Positions 22,655 to 33,599 are shown, counted from the stretch's first letter. The stretch: 62,964 nt of DNA from Gnetum montanum (GCA_015680685.1 MNCI01004262.1:673589-736552), one strand, 5' to 3'. The notes: generated by a model from the letters alone, not told the origin. A program made the numbers and translations.

Positions 22655-22906
22655 ATGGCTCGCGCAAACAGCAAAAAAAAATCCACAGGAAGGGATCAGA
22701 TTCAAGAAAGCAACCGGCAAGAAGGCCACAAGGAAAGCAACGCCAGCGACAGGAGAAGTAAATTTTTAGGCTTGAAACGGTTTCCGTTCCAGAGACTAGT
22801 GCATGAAATCGTGCAGGGTTTTAAGACGAATCTGCGTTTCCAGCTCGCCATCGTAATTCACAATACTCTGTTGCAGGGATTATTCAACTGCTACCTCATC
22901 AAGTAG
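22655..22906 (+). pseudogene. Histone H3 pseudogene inside family-2 element
   Basis: ATG at 22655 opens MARANSKKKSTGR, matching the H3 start (MAR...KSTGG). A shift in frame gives KKATRKATPATGEV, matching the H3 RKSAPATGG stretch. The original frame then reads FPFQRLVHEIVQGFKTNLRF, matching H3 residues about 64-84. Roughly 26 codons between these blocks are missing. After LRFQ the similarity fades (NTLLQGLFNCYLIK, stop at 22904-22906). It lies on the strand opposite to the host retroelement. The dense block matches exclude chance, and the frameshift and deletion exclude function. Core H3 versus a variant cannot be told. Confidence 0.75.
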
Positions 22907-23257
22907 GCCTGGCTTTTTTTTCCCTAAGAACGTATTTCAAAGAAAAAATATTTTTGGGCAGTAATTGTAAATGACGTTTGCTCCTGAGCTTGCAATCCGA
23001 AACAGCCGCAGTACCCGACGCCGATGCATTTGCTATCGCCATACTGATCCACTGAATGTGAGACACGAGGGCATACCAAAATAGGTGTATAATCGAATCC
23101 GCAGAGCATGAGATATTCTAACTGATGCTAGAGTTGCAGTTTAATCTATTGCTGAAACTTACCATTAATTTAATTATTCCAAGTGCCCGGCTGTAAGTTA
23201 ATTATTCCAAGTCTTAAAACATTATTTTTAACATTATTATATAAGGTACTACCCATA
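22907..23257. other. Region after histone pseudogene, no gene
   Basis: GC-balanced to about 23110, then AT-rich. TTAATTATTCCAAGT occurs twice (about 23167 and 23197), 30 bp apart. Nothing else was recognised. Confidence 0.4.
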
Positions 23258-23352
23258 AAATATTTGTAATATTAATATTCAAATATTTGTAATATTAATA
23301 TTAAAATATTTATAATATTATATTAAATATTTGTAATATTTACAAATATTAA
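23258..23352 (+). repeat. AT-rich minisatellite
   Basis: Three to four copies of a roughly 23-bp unit, AAATATTTGTAATATTAATA with variants, just before the N gap. It may have caused the assembly break. Confidence 0.75.
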
Positions 23353-23407
23353 TGTTAGCATAAATTCCTCCTAACTTTGTGTATAACTTCCTAACTACAT
23401 AACTTCC

Positions 23408-24042
23408 NNNNNNNNNNNNNNNNNNNNNNNNNNNNNNNNNNNNNNNNNNNNNNNNNNNNNNNNNNNNNNNNNNNNNNNNNNNNNNNNNNNNNNNNNNNNN
23501 NNNNNNNNNNNNNNNNNNNNNNNNNNNNNNNNNNNNNNNNNNNNNNNNNNNNNNNNNNNNNNNNNNNNNNNNNNNNNNNNNNNNNNNNNNNNNNNNNNNN
23601 NNNNNNNNNNNNNNNNNNNNNNNNNNNNNNNNNNNNNNNNNNNNNNNNNNNNNNNNNNNNNNNNNNNNNNNNNNNNNNNNNNNNNNNNNNNNNNNNNNNN
23701 NNNNNNNNNNNNNNNNNNNNNNNNNNNNNNNNNNNNNNNNNNNNNNNNNNNNNNNNNNNNNNNNNNNNNNNNNNNNNNNNNNNNNNNNNNNNNNNNNNNN
23801 NNNNNNNNNNNNNNNNNNNNNNNNNNNNNNNNNNNNNNNNNNNNNNNNNNNNNNNNNNNNNNNNNNNNNNNNNNNNNNNNNNNNNNNNNNNNNNNNNNNN
23901 NNNNNNNNNNNNNNNNNNNNNNNNNNNNNNNNNNNNNNNNNNNNNNNNNNNNNNNNNNNNNNNNNNNNNNNNNNNNNNNNNNNNNNNNNNNNNNNNNNNN
24001 NNNNNNNNNNNNNNNNNNNNNNNNNNNNNNNNNNNNNNNNNN
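23408..24042. other. Assembly gap (635 N)
   Basis: Unresolved bases within the family-2 3' half. Missing pol sequence could lie here, but 635 bp is too short for a full RT-integrase. Confidence 0.99.
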
Positions 24043-25030
24043 CTTTCTTTTCTATCTATTTCCATCGAATCTTGCTCTATTTCTAGTTTTCTTGTGGAAC
24101 TATCTCTTTCTCTAGGGAAAATTAGAAGTAGATTCGTAGAGTTGTGCTCAAATATTTTTGCAAAATTTTATTTGTTACAAGTAGTATTATAAGGACTGTG
24201 TAGACTAGGCAATTGAACAAAATAGGAATTCTCAACAACTCACAGTACTTGGCAAATTTGGCTAAATCTCTTTAAGATAAGTCATTTGTAGTTTACACAC
24301 AATGCAATCGTTTCATTTTACATAACCGCACACCACAACAGCACACACACATACTCACATTAACTACTAAGTCTATTTGGAGGTATCTGGGCCTTGGTGT
24401 TGCCAGAGACCAGCAAGCACCTAAATCCTATTCGAGGACACTCATTGGCGGTCGCGTCCCAAATGGTTGCCAACACTTTGTTTTGATGCATCCACATCGC
24501 ATCTGTAGAATAGATGTTTCCTCCCAGGAATGATTCCCATTACATTCCCCCAGGCCTTAACCAGCCAATAAAGGCTCCTCATGGGACGAGTTGCGTTATG
24601 TCCACCATGGATTCTACAATTGACGTGAAGGAAGGTGTCATGTAGGTCACAATGCATATGCATCAAAGGGATGTGTAATCATGAGTAGGTGGAAGATGAG
24701 AGGATATTGGGATGAAGGAGTGGATGTGCATAGGTTGTAACAAGGACGAGGGGAATGTGCACTCTTGAGTGGCTCAACTAGTCCAATCATGAACATCAGC
24801 TCAATGTGATGACTTGCTGATGCGATGAGATGCATCTTTGCATGACTACCTCTAAGGTTTTGTCCTACAAACACAACTTCGAGAAGACAAGAAAACCACA
24901 CAATAGGAAATACCAATGTAAATGTCAGATGTGAAGATGCCGCAAGTGCTAGATGCAAAGATGTTATAAATGTGTCAAATGTTGTGTCAATTGCAAGTGC
25001 TCAAGAAGCCAGTGAAAGTGCTAGGGTAAT
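24043..25030. other. Family-2 internal, no recognised gene
   Basis: Minus-strand frames at 24958-24647 and 24666-24442 overlap and show no family motif. From 24960 to 25150 the words GCAAGTGCT and TGCAAGTG recur. Confidence 0.4.
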
Positions 25031-25137
25031 GATGTTGCAAGTCCTCTAAAGGCCACACTAATGGCAAGTGCTTCGAAAGATCATTCTATGAGTGCCACCA
25101 AGATTGCATTAATGGCAAGTGCTCCAAAGATCAACAA

Positions 25138-25440
25138 CATGCTAGTTTAAAGTCTTGGTAGAATATGAACACAGTTTAAGGTCCTGGCAGATTGTGATGT
25201 GCCAATTTATAGTCCTAGTAGACTGCTAGATGCTAGTTTAATGTCATAGTGGACAATGGATGTTGTGCCAGTTTAACATCATGACCCAAGGATGAGCTAT
25301 TTTGCTAGTTTAACATCATGACCCAAGGACAGGCTATTGTGCCAATTTAACATCATGACCCAAGGATGAGCTATGCCAGTTTATAGTCATAGCGGATTGT
25401 CTGTGCCAGTTTATAGTCATAGCAAACTGGTGCTTACCTT
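25138..25440 (-). repeat. Reiterated GCCAGTTTAACGTCATAGCGGA-type motif, cluster 1
   Basis: Eight or more variants of 'GCTAGTTTAA(A/C)GTC(A/C)TAG' and 'GCCAGTTTAACATCATGACC' occur at 30-45-bp spacing. Two units near 25280-25370 are nearly identical (AACATCATGACCCAAGGA). The related word TAGTTTAAGGCCTTTTCGGG occurs twice at 25617-25668. The same motif returns at 27178-27195 and 28634-28790. The reverse complement, where best preserved, holds TGACGTT. Confidence 0.75.
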
Positions 25441-25929
25441 GCTTGTGTAAGGTGTGATGCAACATGCATAGTCATGTTGTGCCTGCAAAATCCTACAAAA
25501 ATAAACAAGAAAGAAATTAACATCAAGCAACACCTATTGTAAATAGAGTTGAAATGCATGAATGAATGGAAAGTAGTGCAAAAATTGATAGTTTTAGGCC
25601 ATTCTGGACCATAGGCTAGTTTAAGGCCTTTTCGGGCCATGAGCTAGTTTAAGGCCTTTTTGGGCCATGTGTTTTCATAGTTTTTTTTTTTAATTTTTTT
25701 CATGTGTTTTTGATGTTTTTCAAATGCAATGCATAAGATCAGTAGATGAATGTGTAAACAAAGTGAAGTAGTGTGTAAACTAGGCAAGTAGGTGCAATGT
25801 AAATGCATGAACAAATGCAACCCAAGAAAAAACTAAAAATGCATGGCCAATGAAGGCAAAGGGTAGGCAGGCACCTAGCACATTTTTGGCCAAGGATGAG
25901 TCTTGGTCACATAGTTGCTTCCTAATCAG

Positions 25930-26579
25930 GTGTGGATTAGGGAGCGTGCAAGGCTTAGGATTCTGTGGGAGGCTATTGGCTTAAGTACTCATTTGGGTGT
26001 GTTAGCCTTAGGCGCTGCATTGGTTTTCATAGGTGTACCACCAAGCAACTCCTCTTCTGAAACTTGCACCATATCTATGTTATGGATAATTGAAGAGGAA
26101 GTGTTATCACCATGGATTATAACTTGAACACCTTCGTATGGAAGGTGGATTTCTTGGTGGATGGGAGAGGAGATGGCCCTTAGTTGGGCTAACTAAGGCC
26201 TACCTAGAATCATGTTGAAACCTGGCATCTCCTTTATGATAGTGAAATCTGCACTGGTGGGGAATTTCTCTCCTACCACAAAGGCTAGGTTGATTGTACC
26301 CTTGACAATGATGCATGATCCATTAAAGGATTTTAGACACGTGGTTTTGGTGGGCCTGATTTCATCTACTAGGCCTAATTTGTCGATGATGGAATACAGG
26401 ACCACATTCGTTGCTACACCATCATCGACATGCACTCTACGGATGGTGCACTGCCCAACACGTATGCTAATGGATAGTGGAGCTATAGTGACCTCCCCTC
26501 GTTTGGGGTTGACTTTGATTGCATTTTCATGAAAGGCTAGAGATGTTGAACCCAATTCTTGTGGTGTAGGGGGTAACAT
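25930..26579 (-). pseudogene. Family-2 aspartic protease (gag-pol)
   Basis: The minus-strand ORF 26579-26193 has RRVHVDDGVATNVVLYSII, in which D-D-G corresponds to the retropepsin D-x-G site, and ends FNMILGRP, the conserved 'Y.AILGRP' of Gypsy proteases. After a stop the frame goes on with LAQLRAISSPIHQEIHLPYE, typical of the segment that follows (W..K..A..S..HQ...FP). The protease would mature Gag and Pol. RT should follow at lower coordinates but is not seen. Confidence 0.75.
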
Positions 26580-27588
26580 TGTTGCATGGATGGACGCTTC
26601 ATTTGCATGGATGTCCTACATAACAGGAATGTAGGCCAACATTTGAGCCAAGGCTTGGAGGTGAGTAGATGAGGTCATGACTAGGTCATACAAGCTCAAT
26701 GTTGTGTTCTTTTTCTTGAGCGTTTGTTTCACCTAGGTTAGTGTAGCTATGATGTCTTTGTCATTAGCTGTTGTGTTGGCCTTGATTTCTTCCATGTGGC
26801 TTGAGAGACAAATCTCTCATGTAGAGGACTTGGGCTTGGTTTGCTTACCCTACTTGGGGGTAGGGGCCCCAGTGTTTGGTTGTTGCTTGCTATTTGTGAC
26901 CTTTGCTTCAACCATGGGGGTTGTGAGATGCTTGTTTGTCCTCTTGCGTTGCCATTCGGTGGGCCTACCGGGATTGCTAGTGGGGTTGACCCTCAAGGGA
27001 GGAGAGATTGAGACGTTGCCCACTGTTGGGATTTAGGTAGGTGAGGGGCCATCACGTTGTGGCACCCTTATGATAAAGGGTGACTTAGGAGTTATTTTAG
27101 AAGTTGTTGTGTGACCAACTCATTGTGGCACCTTGATAATGAAAGGTTGCTTAGTGGTTGTTGTTGTTGTGTCATGCCAATTTAACATCTTAGCGGGTGA
27201 TTGGTTTGGGACCTTGACCACAAAGGGTGTTGTGGATGCCAAAGGTGGCACCTTGATAGCAAAGGGAGGCCTCTTGTTTGTGGAGGTCGAGGGAATCCTT
27301 GCCTTGCTGGGAGGCACACGGATCACAAAAATTTGTTGCATAGGTTTTGGCTTGCCACCTATGCTAATGGAATTTATGACATAGGAGGCATCATCTATGT
27401 TGTATTGACTCACTATCGAGCACCAATTGACCCCATTCTATCATTCTTTGTAGGTCATCCTGCAAAGCACAACAATTGTCCATACTATGACCAACCAATT
27501 GGTGGTAATGACAATATTGGTCCAATTTAAAATGTTGTGGGACTGGGGGTTCATTTGGTACTGCTGAAGCAAGGTTCCTTAGTAGTTC

Positions 27589-28400
27589 TTAGTACCTATC
27601 ATGCTTTTGGTGGGCAATCTCCGATACATGTTTGTATTGGATTTTCCTAGCTTTTAGGAGTTGCTCCAATAGTTTAGAGCGTTCCATTGGTAGTGGTGTA
27701 TACTTTGAGCAGTCCTTGCACTGAAAGTTGGGCCTTGGGGTGGCCCCTACCGATGGAGGAGAGTTGGTACCAATGTTGGCAACTTTTTCAGTTGGGGCTT
27801 TGGGCTTCTTAGCTATTAGGCCCTGGTTGGTTACTTTTGTGCTTGTGGCCACTATTTCCACTATTGTGTTTTGCTTGTGAGCATGTTGGTCTCTATAGGT
27901 GACATAGGCTAGGTCATTGCTAGCTTGCGTTGCTTCCTCTATGTCTTTTATTTGGGCAAAGGCTTGGCTAAGAGACTTCAGGGCTAGATAATATAGTTTG
28001 GACTTGATGAAGTCATTCACTGCACCTTTGAAGATCACCAGTAGATGTGTCTCTACTAGAATTTCATGCATTTCACTCAATGTAGCATTCCAACATTGAA
28101 AGAATTTTGACACGAGTTCCAGAGGCCCCTACTTGACCTACATGAGCTAGTCAAGGGTTGCTTCAGGCTTTAGGTTGTACCTAAAGCATGTCACAAATTG
28201 GCTTATGAGGTCCTCCAAAGAGGAGATTGAGGCCTTGGGTAGCATGAGATACCAATCTAAGGCCTTGCCAGTGAGTGACATGGGGAACACACGCATGATG
28301 GCACGTGGCCAGGCTTGAAGGAGTAGGTAGTTAGATTAAAATGTGACCAAGTGTGCATTAGGATCCCCTTCACGATTATACTTGGTGAATTGTGGCAGCT
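27589..28400 (-). pseudogene. Family-2 Gag (retrotransposon gag domain)
   Basis: The frame reads, from about 28320 down, RVFPMSLTGKALDWYLMLPK and SLEDLISQFVTCFRYNLKPE, then after stops FFQCWNATLSEMHEILVETH and NDFIKSKLYYLALKSLSQAF. This is the classic Ty3/Gypsy Gag order: 'FP.SL.G.A..WY..LP..SI.S..DL...F', then 'F..RW'. The uninterrupted part is 28113-27589 (174 codons). It packs the RNA into virus-like particles. The C-terminal part contains CKDCSKYTPL but no clear zinc knuckle. Confidence 0.75.
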
Positions 28401-28479
28401 GGACCCCAATTGGGAGAGTCATAGGTGGCACCGTAGGACTTATGGGTCATCTCCGTAGAAGTCCACCACTTTGATGGTG

Positions 28480-28827
28480 TTAGAGGAGGTAGCCTTGAGT
28501 CGGTTGATGTCCTCTGTTAAGCTTTGAATTAGTTGGAATGCTTGATCCAAGCTTGGGGATGTGCCAACTGGTTGCATTGGTTGGACTTTTGTCGATTGCA
28601 TAGCATAGGGTAGAATTGTTGGTTGTGCAGTTTGTTAGTTTAACGTCATAGCGGATGGTTGTTGCCAGTTTAACGTCGTAGTGGACACGCGTTGCTAATT
28701 TAATGTCATAGCAAAAAATTGTTGCCAGTTTAGCATCATAGCATATGGTTGTTACCAGTTTAATGTCATAACGAATGGTTGTTGATGTGTTGGCTGAGCA
28801 ATGGGTACGGTGATTGAAGTAGGCCAC
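28480..28827 (-). pseudogene. Family-2 Gag N-terminal tandem-repeat segment
   Basis: A 115-codon stretch encodes repeats of the type 'TTIRYDVKLA' (TTIRYDIKLVTTICYDAKLA; TIFCYDIKLATRVHYDVKLA), about six units of 11 residues. At DNA level this is the motif AGTTTAACGTCATAG at 28634-28790. Because the same DNA motif occurs outside the frame at 25138-25440, the DNA rather than the peptide may be what was repeated. Confidence 0.55.
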
Positions 28828-28829
28828 AC

Positions 28830-29880
28830 ATGAGTGGGTTGGATGGACACCGTAGATGTCAATGAGATAGGCAGGACATAGGATGCCTGAGTTATCTAGG
28901 GTTGGGAGGTGGCCCCTGCATGAGCATAGTGTTGGGCAAATGCATTAGTTGCTTGCCATGAAGGCTAAATTGGTATGGTCATCATTTTAGAGAGGACAGG
29001 TGAACCGAATTGAGGAGGGGCTATACTAGGGAGTGGTCATTGGAAGATGGTGTAGAGGGGGCTCTTGCACTCAGAGTGGGCCTCAAACTCATCTTCTTCC
29101 TTCTGTGAGGCTTCCTCGTAGATTGTCCTTGCATCATGCTTGTTTGCACAAATGAGTTGGGACAACAACTGGTGGTAGGACTCTGTGAGTGGGATTATGT
29201 CGAACAAGGAGGGGTTGTAATCCCGTCCATTCTAGTGTACTCATTCATAGTTCTATTTTGCCTCCATATCAAGGTAATCCACTAGTAATCCTACCTGGAT
29301 TTTAGCACAAATAAAATTGTACTGTTCGTGGCTTAGTGTGGCATGCTTTGGCTAGATTGTAGTGTCAAGTGCGTTAGATACCAATGTGGAAGGTTGATCT
29401 AGATTCATATTCATAGATTATTGTTTGCAAAAAATAGCAAACTCTAGAAACTACAAAGAAATGACCTAGTCTACCAGTAGTAGATAATTGTGAGAAAATG
29501 GCTAAGTGTAAAATGCAAAAAAGAAAATGTTGAATATGAAAACTGTGAAAAGTGGCAAACTTTGGTACTGCTACGCTATTCTAGATCTTGTTATGCTACA
29601 GCTACTACGCTATGCTACGTTGAGAGAAATTTCTATGTTGATAGGGCCACTGTGCTACATAGGACGTTGGCAGTGTGATGCAGTAAATAGGCAATGTAAC
29701 ACAGTAGATAGTTTTGGGCCTTCATCCTACAAGGTTCCAGAGGAAACGTCATGGCGACCAATCTACACCAGCCTATTTGTAGACAACCACAGGGGTGTCA
29801 CTTCTATGCTAGCAAGCTATTGGTGATGGGCTACAGACAACATGCAGGATTACCCATGATGCATGGAAGGGACAGGCCCT
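28830..29880 (-). other. Family-2 leader and 5' gag region
   Basis: Between primer site and gag. No clear start codon context. The words GCTACGCTAT and GCTACGTT recur at 29566-29625. The PBS-proximal sequence is GC-richer. Confidence 0.4.
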
Positions 29881-29898
29881 CCTTCTAGCACCAAAAAT
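29881..29898 (-). other. Family-2 primer-binding-site region
   Basis: Minus-strand ATTTTTGGTGCTAGAAGG starts directly after the LTR terminus TTACA. The 'TTTGG.GCTAGAAGGAGGG' form is common after 5' LTRs of Tat-type elements. I could not assign the tRNA. Confidence 0.6.
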
Positions 29899-31585
29899 TG
29901 TAATAGCTAAAAACATCAATGGCTGGAACACCGAGAGGTTCATGGCATACAGCCTAACCCCAAATCTATGCAAGGGTTGTGCTAGAAAAAAATAGAAACA
30001 AGGTACCCTGAACGATCTTACCAATCAGACAGGGACTTACGTGGTGTTAAAATAATCACATGCAAGAAGGGTTTGCAGTATGTTATGCACAGGCATCGGG
30101 TCCAGCTAAGCCAAAGTGTAGCAGGGTGTTCTAGCCTGAGAATAGTAGCGTGAATGTACAAATATGTAAGAAAAGTGTGAAAATATAAATGTTACGTAAA
30201 ATGCCAAAGAGAAATGCTTGAAAAGTGTAAAAGAATTTGGGAACAGTAGTGTACCACCCCAAATGAGAGGGCACATAACTAATTTACAAAAGTATATAGT
30301 GTACAATAGGTGCAGTGAGAGCATAGTCATAGCCTAGGTGGTGTCAAGCTATGAAGTCTGGTGCTCTCTATATTGGACTGTGCCTGCCGGATCGATAGTT
30401 GTGGTGTACTGTGCAATGCTATGCAGGTTTGCAATGGGGACTGTAGTGTATCATGCAATGTCACTGTGCCTCCCTACTAGTGTGGTGTGCTCTGGGTCTT
30501 GTTCGCCCAGGGAGCTAGGTGCTAAGATGCCAAAGTGCCAAAAAATGCCAACTTTTTCTTTTTTCTCTCTCTCTCAAAACATTAGGGCTCAAGGGTATTT
30601 ATAGGACTAGGGTTAGTCCAAAATATGGAGCAGGTGCCACCTGGTAGTGTAGGAGACATCCCATGCTGTCTGCTACACTCATCCCATGTTACATGCAGGA
30701 CACGGGACACTAGCTGCTACGCTAGACAAGGTTCTCCGCTGCATGGGATAGTAGCAAAAGGGTGCAACAAGCAAAGAAAACTACTAATCTTAACTATCAA
30801 GGAGATGTTAAGGGAGATGCTGGAGCAGAAATTCCAGTCGACAAGAAGTTTTGGAAGCTTTGGAGGTGTGCTGGTGCTTCTTGGAAAGTGTTATGTTATT
30901 TACGTTGCCCATTGTAGCAACATAGTATGAACACCCGCCTACTACTTTATGCTACGCTATGCTATGCTGTGCAGCATTGCACAGCGTAGCAGTTAGTCTA
31001 GGATACAACTTGCAACATTTTGTCAAGAAATTTTGATTAGGACCTGAGGGTGAAGTGGGGTAGGAAACCTTGGAGGTTGAAGGATGGTCAAATGCATTTT
31101 TTATGTCAAAATGGCTTGGAGGATACTCTTGGCACCCTACTACGCTGTGTAATGTAGCACAACGTAGCACCCAAAATGGATTGACTTTTGTGCCACTTGC
31201 CAGATTTTCTTCATGTCAGGCTGATCGTACTCCAAGGATGAGACAGGGCAGGCATCCTTGAAGACCAAGTCATTGCCAACTACATCTTTTGAGAAAGTTT
31301 TTGGCCCCACTTGGCTTGCTATGCTATGCAGTGTAGCAGGTCCCATGGTTGGAAAACTCGCTAAACTGTATGGCCTCATGGCTAGGTGCTACACTGACTT
31401 TGCTGCAAAGGGTAGCAGGCAAGCCTGGATGTGGCTTCACAAGTGTTAAGACTTCTAGGGTGCCACACTCTCTGTACGACTCAGCATGGCACCACACTTG
31501 GAAAGTGTAGGCAAAGTACCACCTTTTTGACACTTAGTAAAATTTGTAGTCGAGATTCCAAGACTTGAAATTTTGTGATGTTTCA
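29899..31585 (-). repeat. Family-2 5' LTR (1687 bp)
   Basis: Minus-strand LTR from TGAAACATCACAAAATTTCA (31585) to TTTAGCTATTACA (29899). A TATAAATA box lies at about 30595-30605. The stretch 30840-31500 is absent from the 3' LTR and holds short GCTACGC/GCGTAGC palindromes. TCACT follows at 31586. Confidence 0.85.
30933..31345. repeat. GCTACGC/GCGTAGC inverted-word clusters in LTR U3
   Basis: At 30945-30992, CTACGCTATGCTATGCTGTGCAGC is followed by ATTGCACAGCGTAGCAG, able to fold as a hairpin. Similar inverted words lie at 31137-31172 (CTACGCTGTG/CAACGTAGCA) and 31320-31341. Confidence 0.55.
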
Positions 31586-31590
31586 TCACT
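31586..31590 (+). repeat. Target-site duplication TCACT (right)
   Basis: Identical to 20206-20210; direct proof of family-2 insertion length. Confidence 0.9.
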
Positions 31591-32364
31591 TGGCCTTGTT
31601 TTTCCATGCACTTATTTCAATGGTCATCTTTTGATGGATTATAAGTACCTCCTCCATTGAGAGGGTTCGATTCTCTCTAGCCAAGTAATTCATGTCTTAG
31701 TTGATCTTGACCAACTGTTCTCGTAATTGTTGAAAATTTTCTTCAAGAACATTTTTTTGTTTCTCCACAATGGTCAACCAAATATTTTCAGCAACGAGCT
31801 ATTTATTTTCTTCCTGCAAGGCCTCGAGTGCTTTGGCATGCACATATGTTTGCCCTTGTGCCTTGGAAGCATCCCAATCACCCTTCTCCTTCTCCTCTAC
31901 CACTCTTTTATTATCCACCAATAGTTTATTGAGTTTCTCTATCCTGAAAGTGATCAGTTGGTCTATGAGAATGAATTGAGATGGGTCCTGCTTTGCAGCT
32001 TGCAGGGTAACAAGCCTTTCTAGAAGTCTTGCCAACTTCGCCTCTGCATGCTCAGTCCTAATCTCTGCCATGACCAGCTTTCCTTTGATGGAGATGAGGT
32101 CTAATTGTGTCACTATGACATCTGCTGGGATGTCATCACTTGTCCTATTTACAACAATCGATCAAGAACATCCTCATGCTCCGCAAGAGTCATCGAGGGA
32201 CTAGCCAGAGTTTGAACATCGCATGCTCTGGTGAAATATGCTAGTGGCACAATAAGGATGTTGAAGGATTCCTTGATGTGGTCTATGACCACTTCTGTAG
32301 CTCCTGCTACATTTTGGTGTTGCATGACCACTACTGTGGCCCCTTCACCAGTCTCTAGTTGCAT
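31591..32364 (-). pseudogene. Family-1 accessory coiled-coil ORF, 5' part
   Basis: Two frames carry it: 32364-32149 (VQTLASPSMTLAEHEDVLDR) and 32113-31799 (KLVMAEIRTEHAEAKLARLL; LITFRIEKLNKLLVDNKRVV), then ENRTLSMEEV to 31591. This is the same protein as 561-1350. Strong heptad character (LARLLERLVTLQ, EKLNKLLVDNKRVVEEKEK) predicts a long coiled coil. It is interrupted by a frameshift near 32130 and by the family-2 insertion. Function unknown. Confidence 0.65.
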
Positions 32365-32740
32365 CTGAAAGGATGTAGCGTTCCATGAAATCTACTGTGA
32401 CCAATGTGTCTTTCTTCCTCCTATTTGGATGGACACTTTGCCCCATGCATGATCCATAGAAACTATGGATCATATAGCATTGTTGATGACATGGAAGAGA
32501 TTGGCATCATCACGACTTCCCCAACTGACCATCTCAGCGATGGCCCTGAGATGGCTCATCGATGGTTGATAATCCTACGGCAATGGTGGCAGTTGGTCTC
32601 GCTAACTTGTGCTGGGCCCTACTCCTTGCTGTTGACTGGGCCTTGTACTTGGGATTTGGCTACATCCTGTAGTTTAAGTTGTAGTGGGCCCCACTGTCTA
32701 TTTTTTGTTCTAGCTCCAATGTCTCACTAGCACTCTTCCT

Positions 32741-33130
32741 TTAGGATGGTGGCTTTAGTAATTTAGTGAACAAAGCATTTTGGGCTCTTTTGGGAACATC
32801 ATTGGTGTACCCAAAAATTCTAGCATGCCTACACAGCTTCCTGACGAGACAAGGAAAGGGCAACACAAACTTCTGTATCTTGCATTCTTCAAACCGCCTC
32901 AAGATCTCCATGAGATACAGATGGGGAAGGTTAGCATTAATCTTGACCATCAATATCACACTTCCTCTTACAACATACGTTGATATTCTATTTAGTCCTT
33001 TCATGGGGAATATGTGATAAGTTCCAACTTTGAAATATATTCTTTCTTCCAGAGTCAACTCCCCATATGTCTTGTCCTCTTTGTCATACACCCTGTCCAA
33101 CCAAATTCTTCACACATCAACATCAGAGCA
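32741..33130 (-). pseudogene. Family-1 accessory ORF, plant-transposon-protein-like domain
   Basis: The best-preserved copy: WLDRVYDKEDKTYGELTLEE, then IFPMKGLNRISTYVVRGSVI, NANLPHLYLMEILRRFEE, LPFPCLVRKLCRHARIFGYT. It matches 3-200 on the plus strand. It resembles the accessory domain of plant Gypsy elements annotated as 'putative plant transposon protein' (pattern recognition only). The upstream minus frame extends, with stops, to about 33520 (EFTPEAVRDQLKESPLWPIL). Confidence 0.55.
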
Positions 33131-33599
33131 AGTGGACAGGTGAGTAACTTTTGGTCCTATATTCGAAAGGTTCAACACTCCCGAAATGGCCTTGGTGGAA
33201 AATTCTATAGACACACCACAAATGTTAACTACAGTGCCTTCTTCTTTATTATGCCAAAATTGGTACATTTCTCCTACCAGGCACCACTTTCAGAGAGGAT
33301 GGGCCATAATGGGGACTCTTTGAGTTGGTCCCTAACGGCCTCAGGAGTGAACTCTATGAAAGGTCCAAAGTTCAATTCCATGATCATAGTTGCTGATGTA
33401 GACCTTTCATGGATTGCCTACATGCACTCTGGAGGTAACGTGAGATGTTGTCCCTGTTCAGGCACTTCAGCAACTCCTACTTTTGCCTATCCCAACTACA
33501 CAGTAGTAGGAGGCTCTTGATAGATGCTAAGTGATTGCACCTCCTGCTCTGCACATTGCTCAGGAGGTGCTTGGCTTCTATCTCTCCTTAGTTACTTAG

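Larger units (their letters stand above)
20211..31585 (-). mobile_element. Family-2 Gypsy (Tat-like) LTR retrotransposon, complete ends
   Basis: An 11.4-kb minus-strand element: 5' LTR 31585-29899, primer-site region 29898-29881, gag 28400-27589, protease 26579-25930, a pol-less 3' half with an N gap, purine tract 21283-21271, 3' LTR 21270-20211. It is flanked by a perfect TCACT duplication inside the family-1 accessory ORF. The TTTTTGGTGCTAGAAGGAGG after the 5' LTR resembles the LTR/gag junction of Tat-lineage Gypsy elements. No RT, RNase H or integrase was recognised, and a histone H3 pseudogene sits in the 3' half. Confidence 0.85.

Noticed and set aside
22655-22906. Functional histone H3 gene
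   Set aside because: A frame change and a deletion of about 26 codons remove the central part of the histone fold.
23391-24065. 224-codon minus-strand ORF
   Set aside because: It consists almost wholly of N; it is an assembly gap, not coding sequence.
26212-26532. 106-codon plus-strand ORF
   Set aside because: Antisense of the family-2 protease, which has the recognisable DDG and ILGRP motifs.
33014-33520. 168-codon plus-strand ORF
   Set aside because: Antisense to the family-1 accessory ORF, whose minus-strand reading matches the plus-strand copy at the window start.
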